Source: Actinomadura pelletieri DSM 43383
GTDB lineage: Bacteria; Actinomycetota; Actinomycetes; Streptosporangiales; Streptosporangiaceae
NCBI RefSeq assembly: GCF_003634705.1
Contig: NZ_RBWU01000005.1
Location: forward strand, 682,001 to 746,000
DNA: 64,000 nucleotides
Direction of reading: 5' to 3'
Translations under genes and position numbers: made by a program
In this document: positions 1-8,844 of the stretch, in pieces
Layout: the number at the start of each line of letters is the position of its first letter
Numbering within the stretch: position 1 is the stretch's first letter
The notes under the pieces: generated by a model
What the model was told of the DNA's origin: nothing
Database searches by the model: none
What the model saw: only the letters and a program-made list of their open reading frames with translations

Positions 1-1
1 C

Positions 2-1000
2 GTGTTCGTCACCCGGCAGAGCGCGCTGCGGCCGCATGTGGAGAGCCTCGACGTCCTCGGGACCTGCCCGGACGGCCATCCGGTCTGCGGCAAGATCGGC
101 GCGACCTCGGTGCTGAGCGTCCCGATCGAGGACGGCGACCGCGCCATCGGAACGATCACGCTGGCGGCGAGCGGCGAGTACGGCCCGTTCGACCTCATGG
201 ACCTCGGTGTCGTCCAGCGCCTCGGCCGGTATCTGGCCCTGGTGATCAGGGCGGCGCGGCTGTACCGGCGCCGCGCGGAGGTCGCGGAGACGTTGCAGGC
301 CGGGCTGCTGCCGAGGGCGCTGCCGACCATCCAGGGGGTGAGCGTCGCCGCGAAGTACCTGACGGCGACGCACGGCTCGGAGGTCGGCGGCGACTTCTAC
401 GACGTGTTCCGCACCGAGAACGGCTGGGGTCTGATCCTCGGCGACGTGTGCGGCAAGGGCGAGGACGCGGCGGCGGTGACGGCCACGGCCCGGCACTGCG
501 CGCGGCTGGCGTCCCGGTGGCGGTCGCGGCCCGGGGACGTGCTCGGCATCGTGAACGAGGCGCTGCTGGACGAGGACCGCTTCGTCACCGCCGTCATGGC
601 CGGGTTGACGGTCGAGACCGAGAAGGTCATCGTGTCGCTCGGCACGGCCGGCCACCCCCCGGCGATCGTGGTCCGCGCGGACGGCGTGATCAGGACGGCG
701 GCCCGCGGCGGTGTCCCGCTCGGCCTGTTCGAGGACTTCGAGCCGGGCCTGGACACGGTCGACCTCACCGCGGGCGACACGCTGATCCTGCATTCGGACG
801 GCGTCCTTGAGGCGTGCGACATGATGCGGCAGGAGTTCGGGCAGGAGCGTCTGCTGGAGACCCTCGCGGCGCACGCGGGCGACACCCCCCAGGGGATGCT
901 CGCCGGGGTGGAGCGGGTGCTGCTGGAGTTCTGCGACGGTGACCTTCGCGACGACGTGTCGATGCTGGCGATGCGGGTGGAACCACCGTCCCTTACCTGA
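2..1000 (+). CDS. SpoIIE-family PP2C phosphatase with GAF remnant (5' partial)
   Basis: The frame is open from the window edge, so the 5' end of the gene is missing and the first codon shown is not a trusted start. Residues ~1-85 read like the C-terminal part of a GAF sensor domain; the rest is a SpoIIE-type serine/threonine phosphatase. Its metal-binding and core motifs are present: GGDFYD (~129-134), GDVCGKG, GHPP, SDGVLEA and DDVSMLAM near the end. Family members dephosphorylate STAS anti-anti-sigma proteins in partner-switching control of alternative sigma factors. No STAS or anti-sigma gene is adjacent, so the target is unknown. A second SpoIIE phosphatase lies at 56708-59083. Confidence 0.9.
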   Translation: MFVTRQSALRPHVESLDVLGTCPDGHPVCGKIGATSVLSVPIEDGDRAIGTITLAASGEYGPFDLMDLGVVQRLGRYLALVIRAARLYRRRAEVAETLQAGLLPRALPTIQGVSVAAKYLTATHGSEVGGDFYDVFRTENGWGLILGDVCGKGEDAAAVTATARHCARLASRWRSRPGDVLGIVNEALLDEDRFVTAVMAGLTVETEKVIVSLGTAGHPPAIVVRADGVIRTAARGGVPLGLFEDFEPGLDTVDLTAGDTLILHSDGVLEACDMMRQEFGQERLLETLAAHAGDTPQGMLAGVERVLLEFCDGDLRDDVSMLAMRVEPPSLT

Positions 1001-1032
1001 CTGATGTCCGTTTCGCAGGGTAGATCTTTTCC

Positions 1033-1539
1033 ATGACCGTGAACCCTGCGGACAAGCCCCGCAACGAGACCGAGCACGAACGTCTCGACCGACAGTTGAT
1101 GGAACTCCTCCAGGGGTTCCGCGTCGCGGTCACCGGTGTGCAGGTTCTCTTCGCCTTCCTGCTCACCGTGCCGTTCTCCGCGAACTTCGACGAGGTCGAC
1201 GGCCCGGGAGTGACGCTGTTCTACATCGCCCTGTTCGGTGCGGCGTTCGCCTCGATCTGCTTCATCGCCCCCGTGTTCCAGCACCGGATCCTGTTCCAGC
1301 TCGGGCAGAAGCCGCTGCTGATCCGCCGCGCGAACCGGTTCGGGATCCTCGGCGCGTTCGCGCTCAGCATCTCGATCACCGCGGCGACCACGCTGATCGT
1401 CGAGTCGCTGGAGGAGAAGGCGGCCCTGACGGTCGTGACGATCGCGGTCGTCCTGCTGCTGTCCGGGTGGGCGTGGTTCGTCCAGCCCTACCTGACACGG
1501 CTGTCCGCGAGCCGCAAGCTCAAGGACAGCGACACCTGA
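1033..1539 (+). CDS. DUF6328-type integral membrane protein
   Basis: This 168-aa protein has four predicted membrane helices at roughly residues 36-52, 61-82, 101-123 and 131-151, after a charged N-terminal segment containing NETEHERLDRQLMELLQGFR. That N-terminal signature followed by four helices matches the actinobacterial DUF6328 family, whose function is unknown. It follows the phosphatase gene by 32 bases on the same strand and may be cotranscribed. It ends in front of a strong hairpin that separates it from the convergent proS gene. No catalytic motif is visible. Confidence 0.8.
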   Translation: MTVNPADKPRNETEHERLDRQLMELLQGFRVAVTGVQVLFAFLLTVPFSANFDEVDGPGVTLFYIALFGAAFASICFIAPVFQHRILFQLGQKPLLIRRANRFGILGAFALSISITAATTLIVESLEEKAALTVVTIAVVLLLSGWAWFVQPYLTRLSASRKLKDSDT

Positions 1540-1543
1540 CCGG

Positions 1544-1583
1544 CCCCTGAACCGGTACGGCCAAAGGCCGACCGGGTCAGGGG
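1544..1583. terminator. Bidirectional hairpin terminator
   Basis: Between two convergent genes, arms CCCCTGA (1544-1550) and TCAGGGG (1577-1583) enclose CCGG/CCGG and CGGCC/GGCCG arms around an AAA loop. The long, nearly continuous stem without a strong U-tract is usual for high-GC actinobacterial terminators and could serve both strands. Confidence 0.75.
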
Positions 1584-1609
1584 TCGTCTCGCCGCGGGGA
1601 CCGGTTCGG

Positions 1610-3058
1610 TCAGTAGGCGCGGCCGAAGATCACGCGCCGGCCGTAGGCGGACGGACGCCCGCACTTCACGCACGCGCCCGTCTCGTCGGGCGCGTCGGCC
1701 GGGATGACCCGGGGTGTCGCGGCGGTCTCGGCCTTGACGTCGTCCTCGCACGCGGTGTCGCCGCAGTGGAACGCGCGGGCCCACCCGGACGCGACCTGCG
1801 CGACGAACGCGTCCCAGCCGTCCACGGCGGCGGTGTTGTCCTCGCGGAACGCCTCGGCCCTGGCCAGCAGGAACGACTGGAAGTCGGCGAGGATCCCGGG
1901 CAGCAGCTCGGGCAGCTTGTCCAGCGGGATCTGCTCCTTGCCCTGCCCCTCGACCGTCGGGAGCCGGCGGGCGAGGGTGGCGACACCGGCGTCGATGTCG
2001 CGCTTGCCGAGCTCGACGCGGACCGGGACGCCGCGCATCTCCCACTCGTTGAACTTGAACCCCGGGGAGAGCTGCGGACGGTTGTCGTCCACATGCACCC
2101 GGATGCCCATCGCCCTGATCGCCGCGCCCAGCCTGCGGGCCTCGGTCGCGGCCTGCTCGCCCTGCTCCTTGCGCCCGATCGGGACGATCACGACCTGGTA
2201 CGGCGCGAGCCGGGGCGGCAGCACGAGTCCCTTGTCGTCGCCGTGCGTCATGACCACGGCGCCGAGCATCCGGGTCGTCATGCCCCAGGACGTGGTGTGC
2301 GCCAGCGTCAGCTTGCCCGCCTCGTCCTGGTACTGGATCTCGAAGGCCTTGGCGAAGTTGGTGCCGAGGTAGTGCGACGTCGCGGCCTGGAGCGCCCGGC
2401 CGTCCCGCATCATGGCCTCGAGCGTGTAGGTGCGGACGGCTCCGGCGAACCGTTCGCCCGGCGTCTTCTCCCCCGGCACGACCGGCATCGCCGCGAGTTC
2501 CCTGGCGACGCCCGCGTAGGCGTCCAGCGCCCACATCGTCTCGCGCATCGCGTCGTCCTCGTCGGCGTGCGCGGTGTGGCCCTCCTGCCAGAGGAACTCG
2601 GTCGTGCGCAGAAACAGCCGGGGCCGCATCTCCCACCGGACGACGTTCGCCCACTGGTTCAGCAGCAGCGGCAGGTCACGGTGCGAGTCGATCCATTTGG
2701 CCATGTACTCGCCGATGATCGTCTCGGAGGTGGGCCGGACGACCAGCGGCTCGTCCAGCTCCTTGCCGCCCGCGTGCGTCACGACCGCCAGCTCCGGCGA
2801 GAAGCCCTCGACGTGCTCGGCCTCACGCTTGAGGTAGGACTCCGGGATCAGCGACGGGAAGGACACGTTGTCGTGCCCGGCCTCCTTGATCCGCCGGTCC
2901 AGGTCGGCTTGGAGCAGCTCCCACACCCGGTATCCGTACGGTCGGATGACCATCGTGCCGCGCACCGGTCCGCGGTCGACGAGCTGCGCCTGCACGACCA
3001 GCTCGTTGTACCAGGCGGAGAAATCCTCACTCTGCGGCGTCACACCTTCTCGACTCAC
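1610..3058 (-). CDS. proS: Prolyl-tRNA synthetase, short eukaryote/archaeal-like type (ProS type 3)
   Basis: Class II synthetase charging tRNA-Pro with proline in the cytoplasm. Class II motif 2 (RWEMRPRLFLRTTEF, ~140-157) and motif 3 (GMTTRMLGAVVMTHGDDKG, ~257-278) are followed by an anticodon-binding domain. The C-terminal domain carries paired cysteines (FHCGD..ACEDD, ACVKCGRPS) typical of the archaeal/eukaryotic-like type. There is no bacterial editing insertion. An ATG at 3064 is in frame, but the -10-like TACCCT directly abuts it, so I prefer GTG 3058, which sits 6 bases after the hexamer as in other leaderless genes here. The neighbour across 76 bases is a different, bacterial-type ProRS, making one of the two redundant or specialised. 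Confidence 0.93.
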   Translation of the reverse strand: MSREGVTPQSEDFSAWYNELVVQAQLVDRGPVRGTMVIRPYGYRVWELLQADLDRRIKEAGHDNVSFPSLIPESYLKREAEHVEGFSPELAVVTHAGGKELDEPLVVRPTSETIIGEYMAKWIDSHRDLPLLLNQWANVVRWEMRPRLFLRTTEFLWQEGHTAHADEDDAMRETMWALDAYAGVARELAAMPVVPGEKTPGERFAGAVRTYTLEAMMRDGRALQAATSHYLGTNFAKAFEIQYQDEAGKLTLAHTTSWGMTTRMLGAVVMTHGDDKGLVLPPRLAPYQVVIVPIGRKEQGEQAATEARRLGAAIRAMGIRVHVDDNRPQLSPGFKFNEWEMRGVPVRVELGKRDIDAGVATLARRLPTVEGQGKEQIPLDKLPELLPGILADFQSFLLARAEAFREDNTAAVDGWDAFVAQVASGWARAFHCGDTACEDDVKAETAATPRVIPADAPDETGACVKCGRPSAYGRRVIFGRAY

Positions 3059-3064
3059 GGCCAT

Positions 3065-3070
3065 AGGGTA
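3065..3070 (-). promoter_or_regulatory. -10 hexamer of leaderless type-3 proS
   Basis: On the minus strand TACCCT ends 6 bases before GTG 3058 and directly touches ATG 3064. No Shine-Dalgarno sequence precedes either start. No convincing -35 is visible. This geometry favours GTG 3058 as the first codon of a leaderless transcript. Confidence 0.5.
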
Positions 3071-3122
3071 CCGACTGCCGACAGGGGCACCGACGCTTTT
3101 CGCCGCGCATGGGCGCCTTCGC

Positions 3123-3128
3123 TACTCT
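3123..3128 (+). promoter_or_regulatory. -10 hexamer of leaderless type-1 proS
   Basis: TACTCT ends 6 bases before ATG 3135 and there is no ribosome-binding site, which fits a leaderless mRNA. It faces the TACCCT of the divergent proS about 50 bases away, so the two promoters share one short intergenic region. No clear -35 is seen. Confidence 0.5.
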
Positions 3129-3134
3129 CGCGGG

Positions 3135-4829
3135 ATGCGCTGGTCCCAGATGTTCGCGCCCACGCTCCGTGACGATCCGGCCGAGGCCGACGCGCCGAGC
3201 CACCGGCTGCTGCTGCGCGCGGGCTACATCCGGCAGCTCACCGCCGGGCACTACTCTCTGTTGCCGCTGGCCGTCCGTGTCCGCGCCAAGATCATCGCGA
3301 TCGTGCGGGCGGAGATGGACGCGATCGGCGCGCAGGAGATGCTGCTGCCCGCCCTGCACCCGGCCGAGCCGTGGCAGCGCTCCGGCCGCTGGGAGCTGAT
3401 GGGCCGGGAGATGTTCCGGCTCACGGACCGGCGCGGCGCCGACCACGCCCTCGGCATGACGCATGAGGAGATATTCGCGACGGTCGCCGGGGAGCTGAAC
3501 TCCTACCGGCAGCTTCCACAGCACTGGTACCAGTTCCAGACGAAGTTCCGGGACGAGCCGCGCCCCAAGGGCGGCCTCATGCGAACCCGCGAGTTCACGA
3601 TGAAGGACGCCTACAGCTTCGACATCGACCGGCCCGGTCTGGACGTCTCGTTCGACGCCTACCACGGCGCCTACACGCGGATCTTCGAGCGGCTCGGCAT
3701 TCCGGCGCTGGCGTGCGAGGCGTCCAGCGGCACCATGGGCGGTTCCGGCTCGACCGAGTTCATGTGCCCGTCCGGCGTCGGGGAGGACCGTCTCGTCCAC
3801 TGCCCCGCCTGCGGGTACGCGGCGAACATCGAACGCGCGACGTCCGTCCTGCCGGCCGCCTCCGACGAGCCCGGCCTCCCGGCCCCCGAGCGTTTCGACA
3901 CTCCGGGCGTCCGCACCATCGAGGACCTGCTGGCCTACGACGCGCCCGCCGACCGCCAGATCAAGACCCTCGTCCACATCCTGGACGGCACGCTGACGCT
4001 CGTCCTCCTCCGCGGCGACCACCCCCTTAACGAGCAGAAGCTCGTGGACGCGACGGGCGCGACCGCGGTGCGCGCCGCCGACCCGGCCGAGATCCGGGAC
4101 GCCCTCGGCGCGCTGCCGGGCAGTCTCGGGGCGGTGGGCGTGTCGCTCCCGGTGATCGCGGACGAGTCGCTGCGCGGTCGCCGGGCCATGTTCACCGGCG
4201 CCAACACCGACGACGTCCACCTGCGCGGCGTCGACGTCGACCGCGACCTCGACGTCGGTCTGTGGGCGGACCTGCGCGAGGTCGCGGCGGGCGAGCCCTG
4301 TGTCCGCTGCGGGGAACCCCTGGAGATCCAGCGGGCCATCGAGGTCGGCCATATCTTCAAGCTCGGTGACCGCTACGCCCGCGCGCTCGGCGCCGAGGTC
4401 CTCGCCCCGGACGGCCGTCGCGTCCCGGTGATCATGGGGAGTTACGGCATCGGCATCGAACGCGCGATGGCCGCGATCGTCGAGAACCACCACGACGACC
4501 GGGGCATCGTCTGGCCCCTGTCCGTCGCCCCGTTCCAGGTCGCCGTCGTGGCCGCGCAGTCGGACGACGCCGACGTCGCCCAGGCCGCCGAGGACGTCTA
4601 CACGTCGCTCACCTCCTCCGGTGTCGAGACGGTCGTCGACGACCGTCCCGAACGCGCGGGCGTGAAGTTCCGGGACGTCGAACTGACCGGGATCCCGTTC
4701 CGCGTCACCGTGGGCCGCCGCGGCCTCGCCGACGGAACGGCCGAGATCACCACGCGCGCCACCGGCGAGACGGTCAAGGTTCCGTTGGCGTCCGTCGCGT
4801 CCCACGTCCGTTCGCTGCTCACGAACTGA
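3135..4829 (+). CDS. proS: Prolyl-tRNA synthetase, bacterial type 1 with editing domain
   Basis: This 564-aa class II synthetase charges tRNA-Pro. Motif 2 (FRDEPRPKGGLMRTREF, ~138-154) and motif 3 (GSYGIGIERAMAA, ~435-447) are present. Between them, at ~225-395, lies the INS editing domain that deacylates Ala-tRNA-Pro, recognisable from LLRGDHPLNEQKL and RAIEVGHIFKLG. The C-terminus is the anticodon-binding domain. It is divergent from a second ProRS of another structural type (1610-3058). Carrying both is unusual: the full-length editing enzyme is the better housekeeping candidate, and the short one may be a back-up or inhibitor-tolerant copy. That role is inference. Confidence 0.95.
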   Translation: MRWSQMFAPTLRDDPAEADAPSHRLLLRAGYIRQLTAGHYSLLPLAVRVRAKIIAIVRAEMDAIGAQEMLLPALHPAEPWQRSGRWELMGREMFRLTDRRGADHALGMTHEEIFATVAGELNSYRQLPQHWYQFQTKFRDEPRPKGGLMRTREFTMKDAYSFDIDRPGLDVSFDAYHGAYTRIFERLGIPALACEASSGTMGGSGSTEFMCPSGVGEDRLVHCPACGYAANIERATSVLPAASDEPGLPAPERFDTPGVRTIEDLLAYDAPADRQIKTLVHILDGTLTLVLLRGDHPLNEQKLVDATGATAVRAADPAEIRDALGALPGSLGAVGVSLPVIADESLRGRRAMFTGANTDDVHLRGVDVDRDLDVGLWADLREVAAGEPCVRCGEPLEIQRAIEVGHIFKLGDRYARALGAEVLAPDGRRVPVIMGSYGIGIERAMAAIVENHHDDRGIVWPLSVAPFQVAVVAAQSDDADVAQAAEDVYTSLTSSGVETVVDDRPERAGVKFRDVELTGIPFRVTVGRRGLADGTAEITTRATGETVKVPLASVASHVRSLLTN

Positions 4830-4911
4830 GCCCACCGGCCCGCGAGGGGACCGGTCGCCGGGCGCCGAAATTGGCTTGACGCGGCAGTCGGCCTTTTCGA
4901 GACTCGGCGCC

Positions 4912-6555
4912 ATGGGACACGTCGAGGTCGGTCACGTTCGTCATGTTCTGCCGGACGGCCGCATCCTGCTGGACGACGTGTCATTCCGCGTCGGGGAAGG
5001 CGCGGTCGCCGCGCTCGTCGGCCCGAACGGGGCGGGGAAGACGACGCTTCTGCGGTTGATCGCCGGGGACCTCGCCCCGCAGGAGGGCACGGTCGCGCAC
5101 AGCGGCGGGCTCGGCGTGATGCGGCAGTTCGTCGGGGGGATGCGGGACGACTCGTCCGTCCATGACCTGCTGCTTTCCGTCGCGCCGCCCCGGGTCCGCG
5201 ATGCGGCGGCCGCGGTCGAGGCGGCCGAACTGGCGATGATGGAACGCGACGACGAACCGACCCAGCTCCGTTATGCCACGGCCCTGTCCGGGTGGGGCGA
5301 CGCGGGCGGCTACGAGATCGAGGTCCTCTGGGACGCGTGCTGTGTCGCGGCCCTCGGGGTCTCGTACGACTCCTGTCGGTGGCGCGAGGTGCGCACGCTG
5401 TCCGGCGGCGAACAGAAACGTCTGGCGCTGGAGGCGCTGTTGCGCGGCCCCGACCAGGTCCTCCTTCTGGACGAGCCCGACAACTATCTCGACGTGCCGG
5501 GCAAGCGATGGCTTGAGGAGAAGCTGCGCGAGACGTCCAAGACGGTCCTTCTCGTGTCCCACGACCGTGAACTCCTCGACCGTTCCGCCGACCGCATCGT
5601 CACCGTCGAGGCGTCCCGCGTCTGGATCCACGGCGGCCGTTTCTCCACCTACGCCGCCGCCCGCCGCGACCGCAACGAACGCCTGGAGGAACTGCGCCGC
5701 CGCTGGGACGAGGAACACGCGAGGCTCAAGGAACTCGTCAACAACCTCAAGGTCAAGGCAAGCACGAACGACTCCTTCGCGTCCCGCTACCGAGCGGCGC
5801 AGACACGCCTGCGCAAGTTCGAGGAGGCGGGCCCCCCGGAGAACCCGCCCCGGGACCAGAACCTGAAGATGCGCCTGCGCGGCGGCCGTACCGGCAAACG
5901 CTCGGTGATCTGCGAGGGCCTCGAACTGACCGGTCTGATGAAGCCGTTCGACACCGAGATCTGGTACGGCGAACGCGTCGCCGTCCTCGGCTCCAACGGT
6001 TCGGGCAAGTCGCATTTCCTGCGGCTTCTCGCCACCATCGCCGAGACGCTTCCGCGCGGCGCGACCCCGACGGCGCCCGTCGCCCACACCGGCACGGCAC
6101 GTCTCGGGGCGCGCGTCGTCCCCGGTCTCTTCGCGCAGACCCACGCGCGGCCGGACCTGGCCGGACGTACCCCGTGCGAGATCGTGATGACCGAGCACGC
6201 CCGGCTGCGCGACAACGCGATGAGCGACCTGGCCCGATACGAACTCCAGCACTGCGCGGAACAGCGCTTCGAGACCCTTTCTGGCGGTCAGCAGGCCCGT
6301 CTCCAGATCCTTCTCCTGGAACTCGGCGGCGCCACGCTCCTCCTCCTGGACGAGCCCACCGACAACCTCGACCTGGCCAGCGCGGAGGCCCTTCAGGAAG
6401 GCCTGGAGTCCTACGAGGGCACCGTCATGTCGGTGACCCACGACCGCTGGTTCGCGCGATCCTTCGACCGTTTCCTGGTGTTCGGCGCCGACGGTTCCGT
6501 CTACGAGTCCCCGGAACCGGTCTGGGACGAGGCCCGGGTGTCCCGTCCACGTTGA
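4912..6555 (+). CDS. ABC-F family dual ATPase
   Basis: This 547-aa protein has two ABC ATPase domains and no membrane segments. Walker A motifs are GPNGAGKTT (~36) and GSNGSGKSH (~360); signatures are LSGGEQKRLA (~162) and LSGGQQARL (~455); Walker B motifs LLLDEPDNYLD and LLLDEPTDNLD follow. A charged linker (~240-310) joins the domains. ABC-F proteins act on ribosomes in translation or in resistance to ribosome-targeting antibiotics; here no antibiotic cluster is adjacent, so a resistance role is only a possibility. ATG 4912 fits the family N-terminus better than an in-frame TTG at 4876. An aspartate-asparagine pair replaces the usual PT after DE in the first Walker B. Confidence 0.9.
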   Translation: MGHVEVGHVRHVLPDGRILLDDVSFRVGEGAVAALVGPNGAGKTTLLRLIAGDLAPQEGTVAHSGGLGVMRQFVGGMRDDSSVHDLLLSVAPPRVRDAAAAVEAAELAMMERDDEPTQLRYATALSGWGDAGGYEIEVLWDACCVAALGVSYDSCRWREVRTLSGGEQKRLALEALLRGPDQVLLLDEPDNYLDVPGKRWLEEKLRETSKTVLLVSHDRELLDRSADRIVTVEASRVWIHGGRFSTYAAARRDRNERLEELRRRWDEEHARLKELVNNLKVKASTNDSFASRYRAAQTRLRKFEEAGPPENPPRDQNLKMRLRGGRTGKRSVICEGLELTGLMKPFDTEIWYGERVAVLGSNGSGKSHFLRLLATIAETLPRGATPTAPVAHTGTARLGARVVPGLFAQTHARPDLAGRTPCEIVMTEHARLRDNAMSDLARYELQHCAEQRFETLSGGQQARLQILLLELGGATLLLLDEPTDNLDLASAEALQEGLESYEGTVMSVTHDRWFARSFDRFLVFGADGSVYESPEPVWDEARVSRPR

Positions 6556-6614
6556 GGAGGGCGAGGTGTGTCTGACGGAACGGTCCGGAACGCGCGGACG
6601 GAATTCGGCGCCGG

Positions 6615-6643
6615 TTCACGCGCCGGTCGGTGAAACGTAAGAT
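6615..6643 (+). promoter_or_regulatory. Vegetative-type promoter upstream of DUF574 methyltransferase
   Basis: A -35-like TTCACG (6615-6620) is separated by exactly 17 bases from a -10-like TAAGAT (6638-6643). Together with a good Shine-Dalgarno sequence (GAGGAG) before ATG 6677, this supports a separately transcribed gene. Confidence 0.5.
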
Positions 6644-6676
6644 CCTTCTCAGCGGTCAAGAACAGAGGAGCCGACC

Positions 6677-7525
6677 ATGCCCCCATCCGGTACCACCCCC
6701 GGCGGCTCATCCGCGCACTCCGCCCCCCGCCTGCCCGAGGACGTCCAGGCACGGTTCAGGACCGACATCCCCTCCCCCGCACGGACGTGGAACTACTGGC
6801 TCGGCGGCAAGGACAACTACGAGGTCGACCGGGCGGTCGGCGACGCCACCGCGGCACTGCATCCCGAGATCTTCGAAGAGGCCAAGGAGGGCCGCCGGTT
6901 TCTGAGCCGCACCGTGAAGTACCTGGCGACCGAGGAGAACATCCGCAACTTCCTCGACATCGGCGCCGGGCTGCCCACCGAGTCCAACACCCATCAGGTC
7001 GCCCAGCAGGTCGCTCCCGACTCACGTGTCGTGTACGTCGACAACGACCCGATGGTGCTCGTGCACGCGCGCGCCCTGATGCGCGGAACCACGCCGGAGG
7101 GGGTCACCGGCTACCTCGACGCCGACTTCCACGAGCCGCGGCGGATCCTTGAGGAGGCCGCGAACGTCCTGAACTTCAAGCGGCCCATCGCGGTGATGTT
7201 CATGGGCGTCCTGGGGTTCTGTCCGGACTACGAGACGGCCAAGCAGATCGTGGCCGACACGATGGCGGGCGTGCCGTCGGGCAGTTTCCTCGTCGTGTGG
7301 GACTCCTCCGACACGTCCGAGCAGGCCAGGCGCAGCACCGAGAAGTACGCCGAGTCCGGAGCGCAGCCGTACACCCTGCGCAGCCCCGAGCAGATCGCGG
7401 GGTACTTCGACGGTCTGGAGATGCTGGAGCCGGGCGTCGTCTCGGTCTCCCATTGGCGGCCGGACCCCTCGACGGGCGAACCCCCTCACGTCCACGGCTA
7501 CGGCGGAATGGCCCGCAAACCCTGA
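6677..7525 (+). CDS. DUF574 SAM-dependent methyltransferase
   Basis: This 282-aa protein belongs to the actinomycete S-adenosyl methyltransferase family once called DUF574. It shows the family N-terminal signature DIPSPARTWNYWLGGKDNY (~31-49), where the LGGKDNY block is diagnostic, the SAM-binding loop DIGAGLPT (~94) and VVYVDNDPMV (~117), the acidic second motif. Substrates are unknown; such genes often occur in many copies per genome. The start ATG 6677 follows GAGGAG with good spacing. It appears monocistronic: a promoter precedes it and a tandem repeat follows the stop. Confidence 0.88.
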   Translation: MPPSGTTPGGSSAHSAPRLPEDVQARFRTDIPSPARTWNYWLGGKDNYEVDRAVGDATAALHPEIFEEAKEGRRFLSRTVKYLATEENIRNFLDIGAGLPTESNTHQVAQQVAPDSRVVYVDNDPMVLVHARALMRGTTPEGVTGYLDADFHEPRRILEEAANVLNFKRPIAVMFMGVLGFCPDYETAKQIVADTMAGVPSGSFLVVWDSSDTSEQARRSTEKYAESGAQPYTLRSPEQIAGYFDGLEMLEPGVVSVSHWRPDPSTGEPPHVHGYGGMARKP

Positions 7526-7529
7526 CACA

Positions 7530-7577
7530 GGCCCTGGTGTGGGCCCTGGTGTCGGCCCCGGTATGGGCTCAGGTATG
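7530..7577 (+). repeat. Four 12-bp tandem repeats after a stop codon
   Basis: Units GGCCCTGGTGTG, GGCCCTGGTGTC, GGCCCCGGTATG and GGCTCAGGTATG follow each other without gaps, starting 4 bases after the stop codon of the DUF574 gene. The last units are more diverged. The stretch is non-coding by context. Confidence 0.8.
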
Positions 7578-7623
7578 AGCCCGACGCTCGCGTGGTGCTC
7601 CACCCTGTTTCACCGGAGACGGA

Positions 7624-7629
7624 TAAAGT
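7624..7629 (+). promoter_or_regulatory. -10 hexamer of the leaderless glycosyltransferase operon
   Basis: TAAAGT ends 6 bases before GTG 7636. No Shine-Dalgarno sequence is present, so a leaderless mRNA for the five-gene operon is likely. A clear -35 is not visible. Confidence 0.5.
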
Positions 7630-7635
7630 GCCCGG

Positions 7636-8844
7636 GTGCGGGTGGTTCACGGGGGCGGCGCGGGGCACAGGGCCGCCTATGTCGCGTTCGATCGGTTTCC
7701 GTCCAGCAAGGGCTCGGCGGTGCACATCGCGCAGATGGCCGACGAGCTGTTCGCCCGGTTCGGGGGCGGGCTGCTCGCCGTGATCGGCGGCGCCGACCTG
7801 CCCCGGTACCAACGGGAGGGGACGCGGGAGGTCGCCCGCTTCGACACGCCGGTGCCGAACCTGATCGACCGGGCCGAGGCGTTCTCCCGGTGGGTCGCGG
7901 CGCATCTCGAACCGCACCGCGACACCCTGGAGGTCTGCCACGTCCGGGATCCGTGGAGCGCTCTACCGGCCGTCGCGGACGGCCGCCGCCACCGCGTGGT
8001 GTACGAGGTCAACGGGCTCCCGTCGATCGAGATGGCGCACACCTGGCCGTGGGCGGCGCCCGGGACGCTCGCCAAGGTCCGGGAGCTGGAACGGTTCTGT
8101 CTGGAGCGCAGCGACGCGATCGTGGTGCCTTCGGCGGTGATCGGCGCGGCCGTGCGGCGGTTCGGCGTCCCGGAGGCGAAGATCCATCTGGTGCCGAACG
8201 GCGCGGAGGTCCCCGGGCCGGCGGAGCGTCCCGTGGACGCGCCCGAACGCTACATCGTGTACGTCGGCGCGTTGCAGCCCTGGCAGGGCCTGGACGTGCT
8301 GATGCGCGCGTTCGCGCGGCTCGCCGACCTGGACGGCCTGCGGCTCGTGGTGTGCGCGTCCGTCCCGGAGCGGCGGGCGAAGCCGGTGCGGCGGCTGGCC
8401 GAGCGGCTCGGGGTCGCCGACCGGGTCGACTGGCGGTTCACGCTGCCGCACTCCGAGGTGGCGGCGTGGCTCGCGCACGCGGAGGCGTCCGTGGCGCCGC
8501 TGACCGGCTGCGCCCGCAACCTCGACCAGGGCTGCGCGCCGTTGAAGGTCATCGAGTCGATGGCGGCGGGCGTGCCGGTGGTGGCGTCCGACCTTCCGGC
8601 GGTACGGGAGCTGATGGCGGACGGCGTGCACGGACGGCTCGTCCCGGCCGACCGTCCCGCCGAACTGGCCAGGGCCGTCCGGATCCTGCTGGAGTATCCG
8701 GACGAGGCCGCCGCGATGGGACGACGCGGCCGCGAACGCATTGAGCGGGGCCTGACCTGGGCGCGGTCACGGGCTCTGCTGGCCGAGGTCTACCGTACGA
8801 TCGCGCCATCGGATCGACAGGTGGTTCGCGATGTTCTGGCGTAA
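7636..8844 (+). CDS. GT4-family glycosyltransferase
   Basis: A 402-aa GT-B fold glycosyltransferase. The N-terminal acceptor domain contains FPSSKGSAVHIAQMADEL (~14-31); the C-terminal donor domain has IHLVPNGAEV (~186) and the GT4 nucleotide-sugar signature LKVIESMAAGVPVVASDLP (~303-321) with its conserved glutamate. It would transfer a sugar from an activated donor; donor and acceptor cannot be read from sequence. It is the first gene of an operon in which every following gene overlaps the preceding one (8831, 9553, 9912, 11030). The GTG start is supported by the TAAAGT hexamer 6 bases upstream. Confidence 0.88.
   Translation: MRVVHGGGAGHRAAYVAFDRFPSSKGSAVHIAQMADELFARFGGGLLAVIGGADLPRYQREGTREVARFDTPVPNLIDRAEAFSRWVAAHLEPHRDTLEVCHVRDPWSALPAVADGRRHRVVYEVNGLPSIEMAHTWPWAAPGTLAKVRELERFCLERSDAIVVPSAVIGAAVRRFGVPEAKIHLVPNGAEVPGPAERPVDAPERYIVYVGALQPWQGLDVLMRAFARLADLDGLRLVVCASVPERRAKPVRRLAERLGVADRVDWRFTLPHSEVAAWLAHAEASVAPLTGCARNLDQGCAPLKVIESMAAGVPVVASDLPAVRELMADGVHGRLVPADRPAELARAVRILLEYPDEAAAMGRRGRERIERGLTWARSRALLAEVYRTIAPSDRQVVRDVLA

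Noticed and set aside
1610..3058. Second ProRS as proof of an antibiotic self-resistance gene
   Set aside because: No biosynthetic cluster is adjacent. The idea is kept only as a possibility in the findings.
1766..3172. Long open frame opposite the type-3 proS gene
   Set aside because: It is the antisense shadow of a well-supported synthetase, with Arg/Gly-rich composition and no recognised domain. The same applies to the long frames opposite other genes, for example 12990-15335 and 19500-21539.
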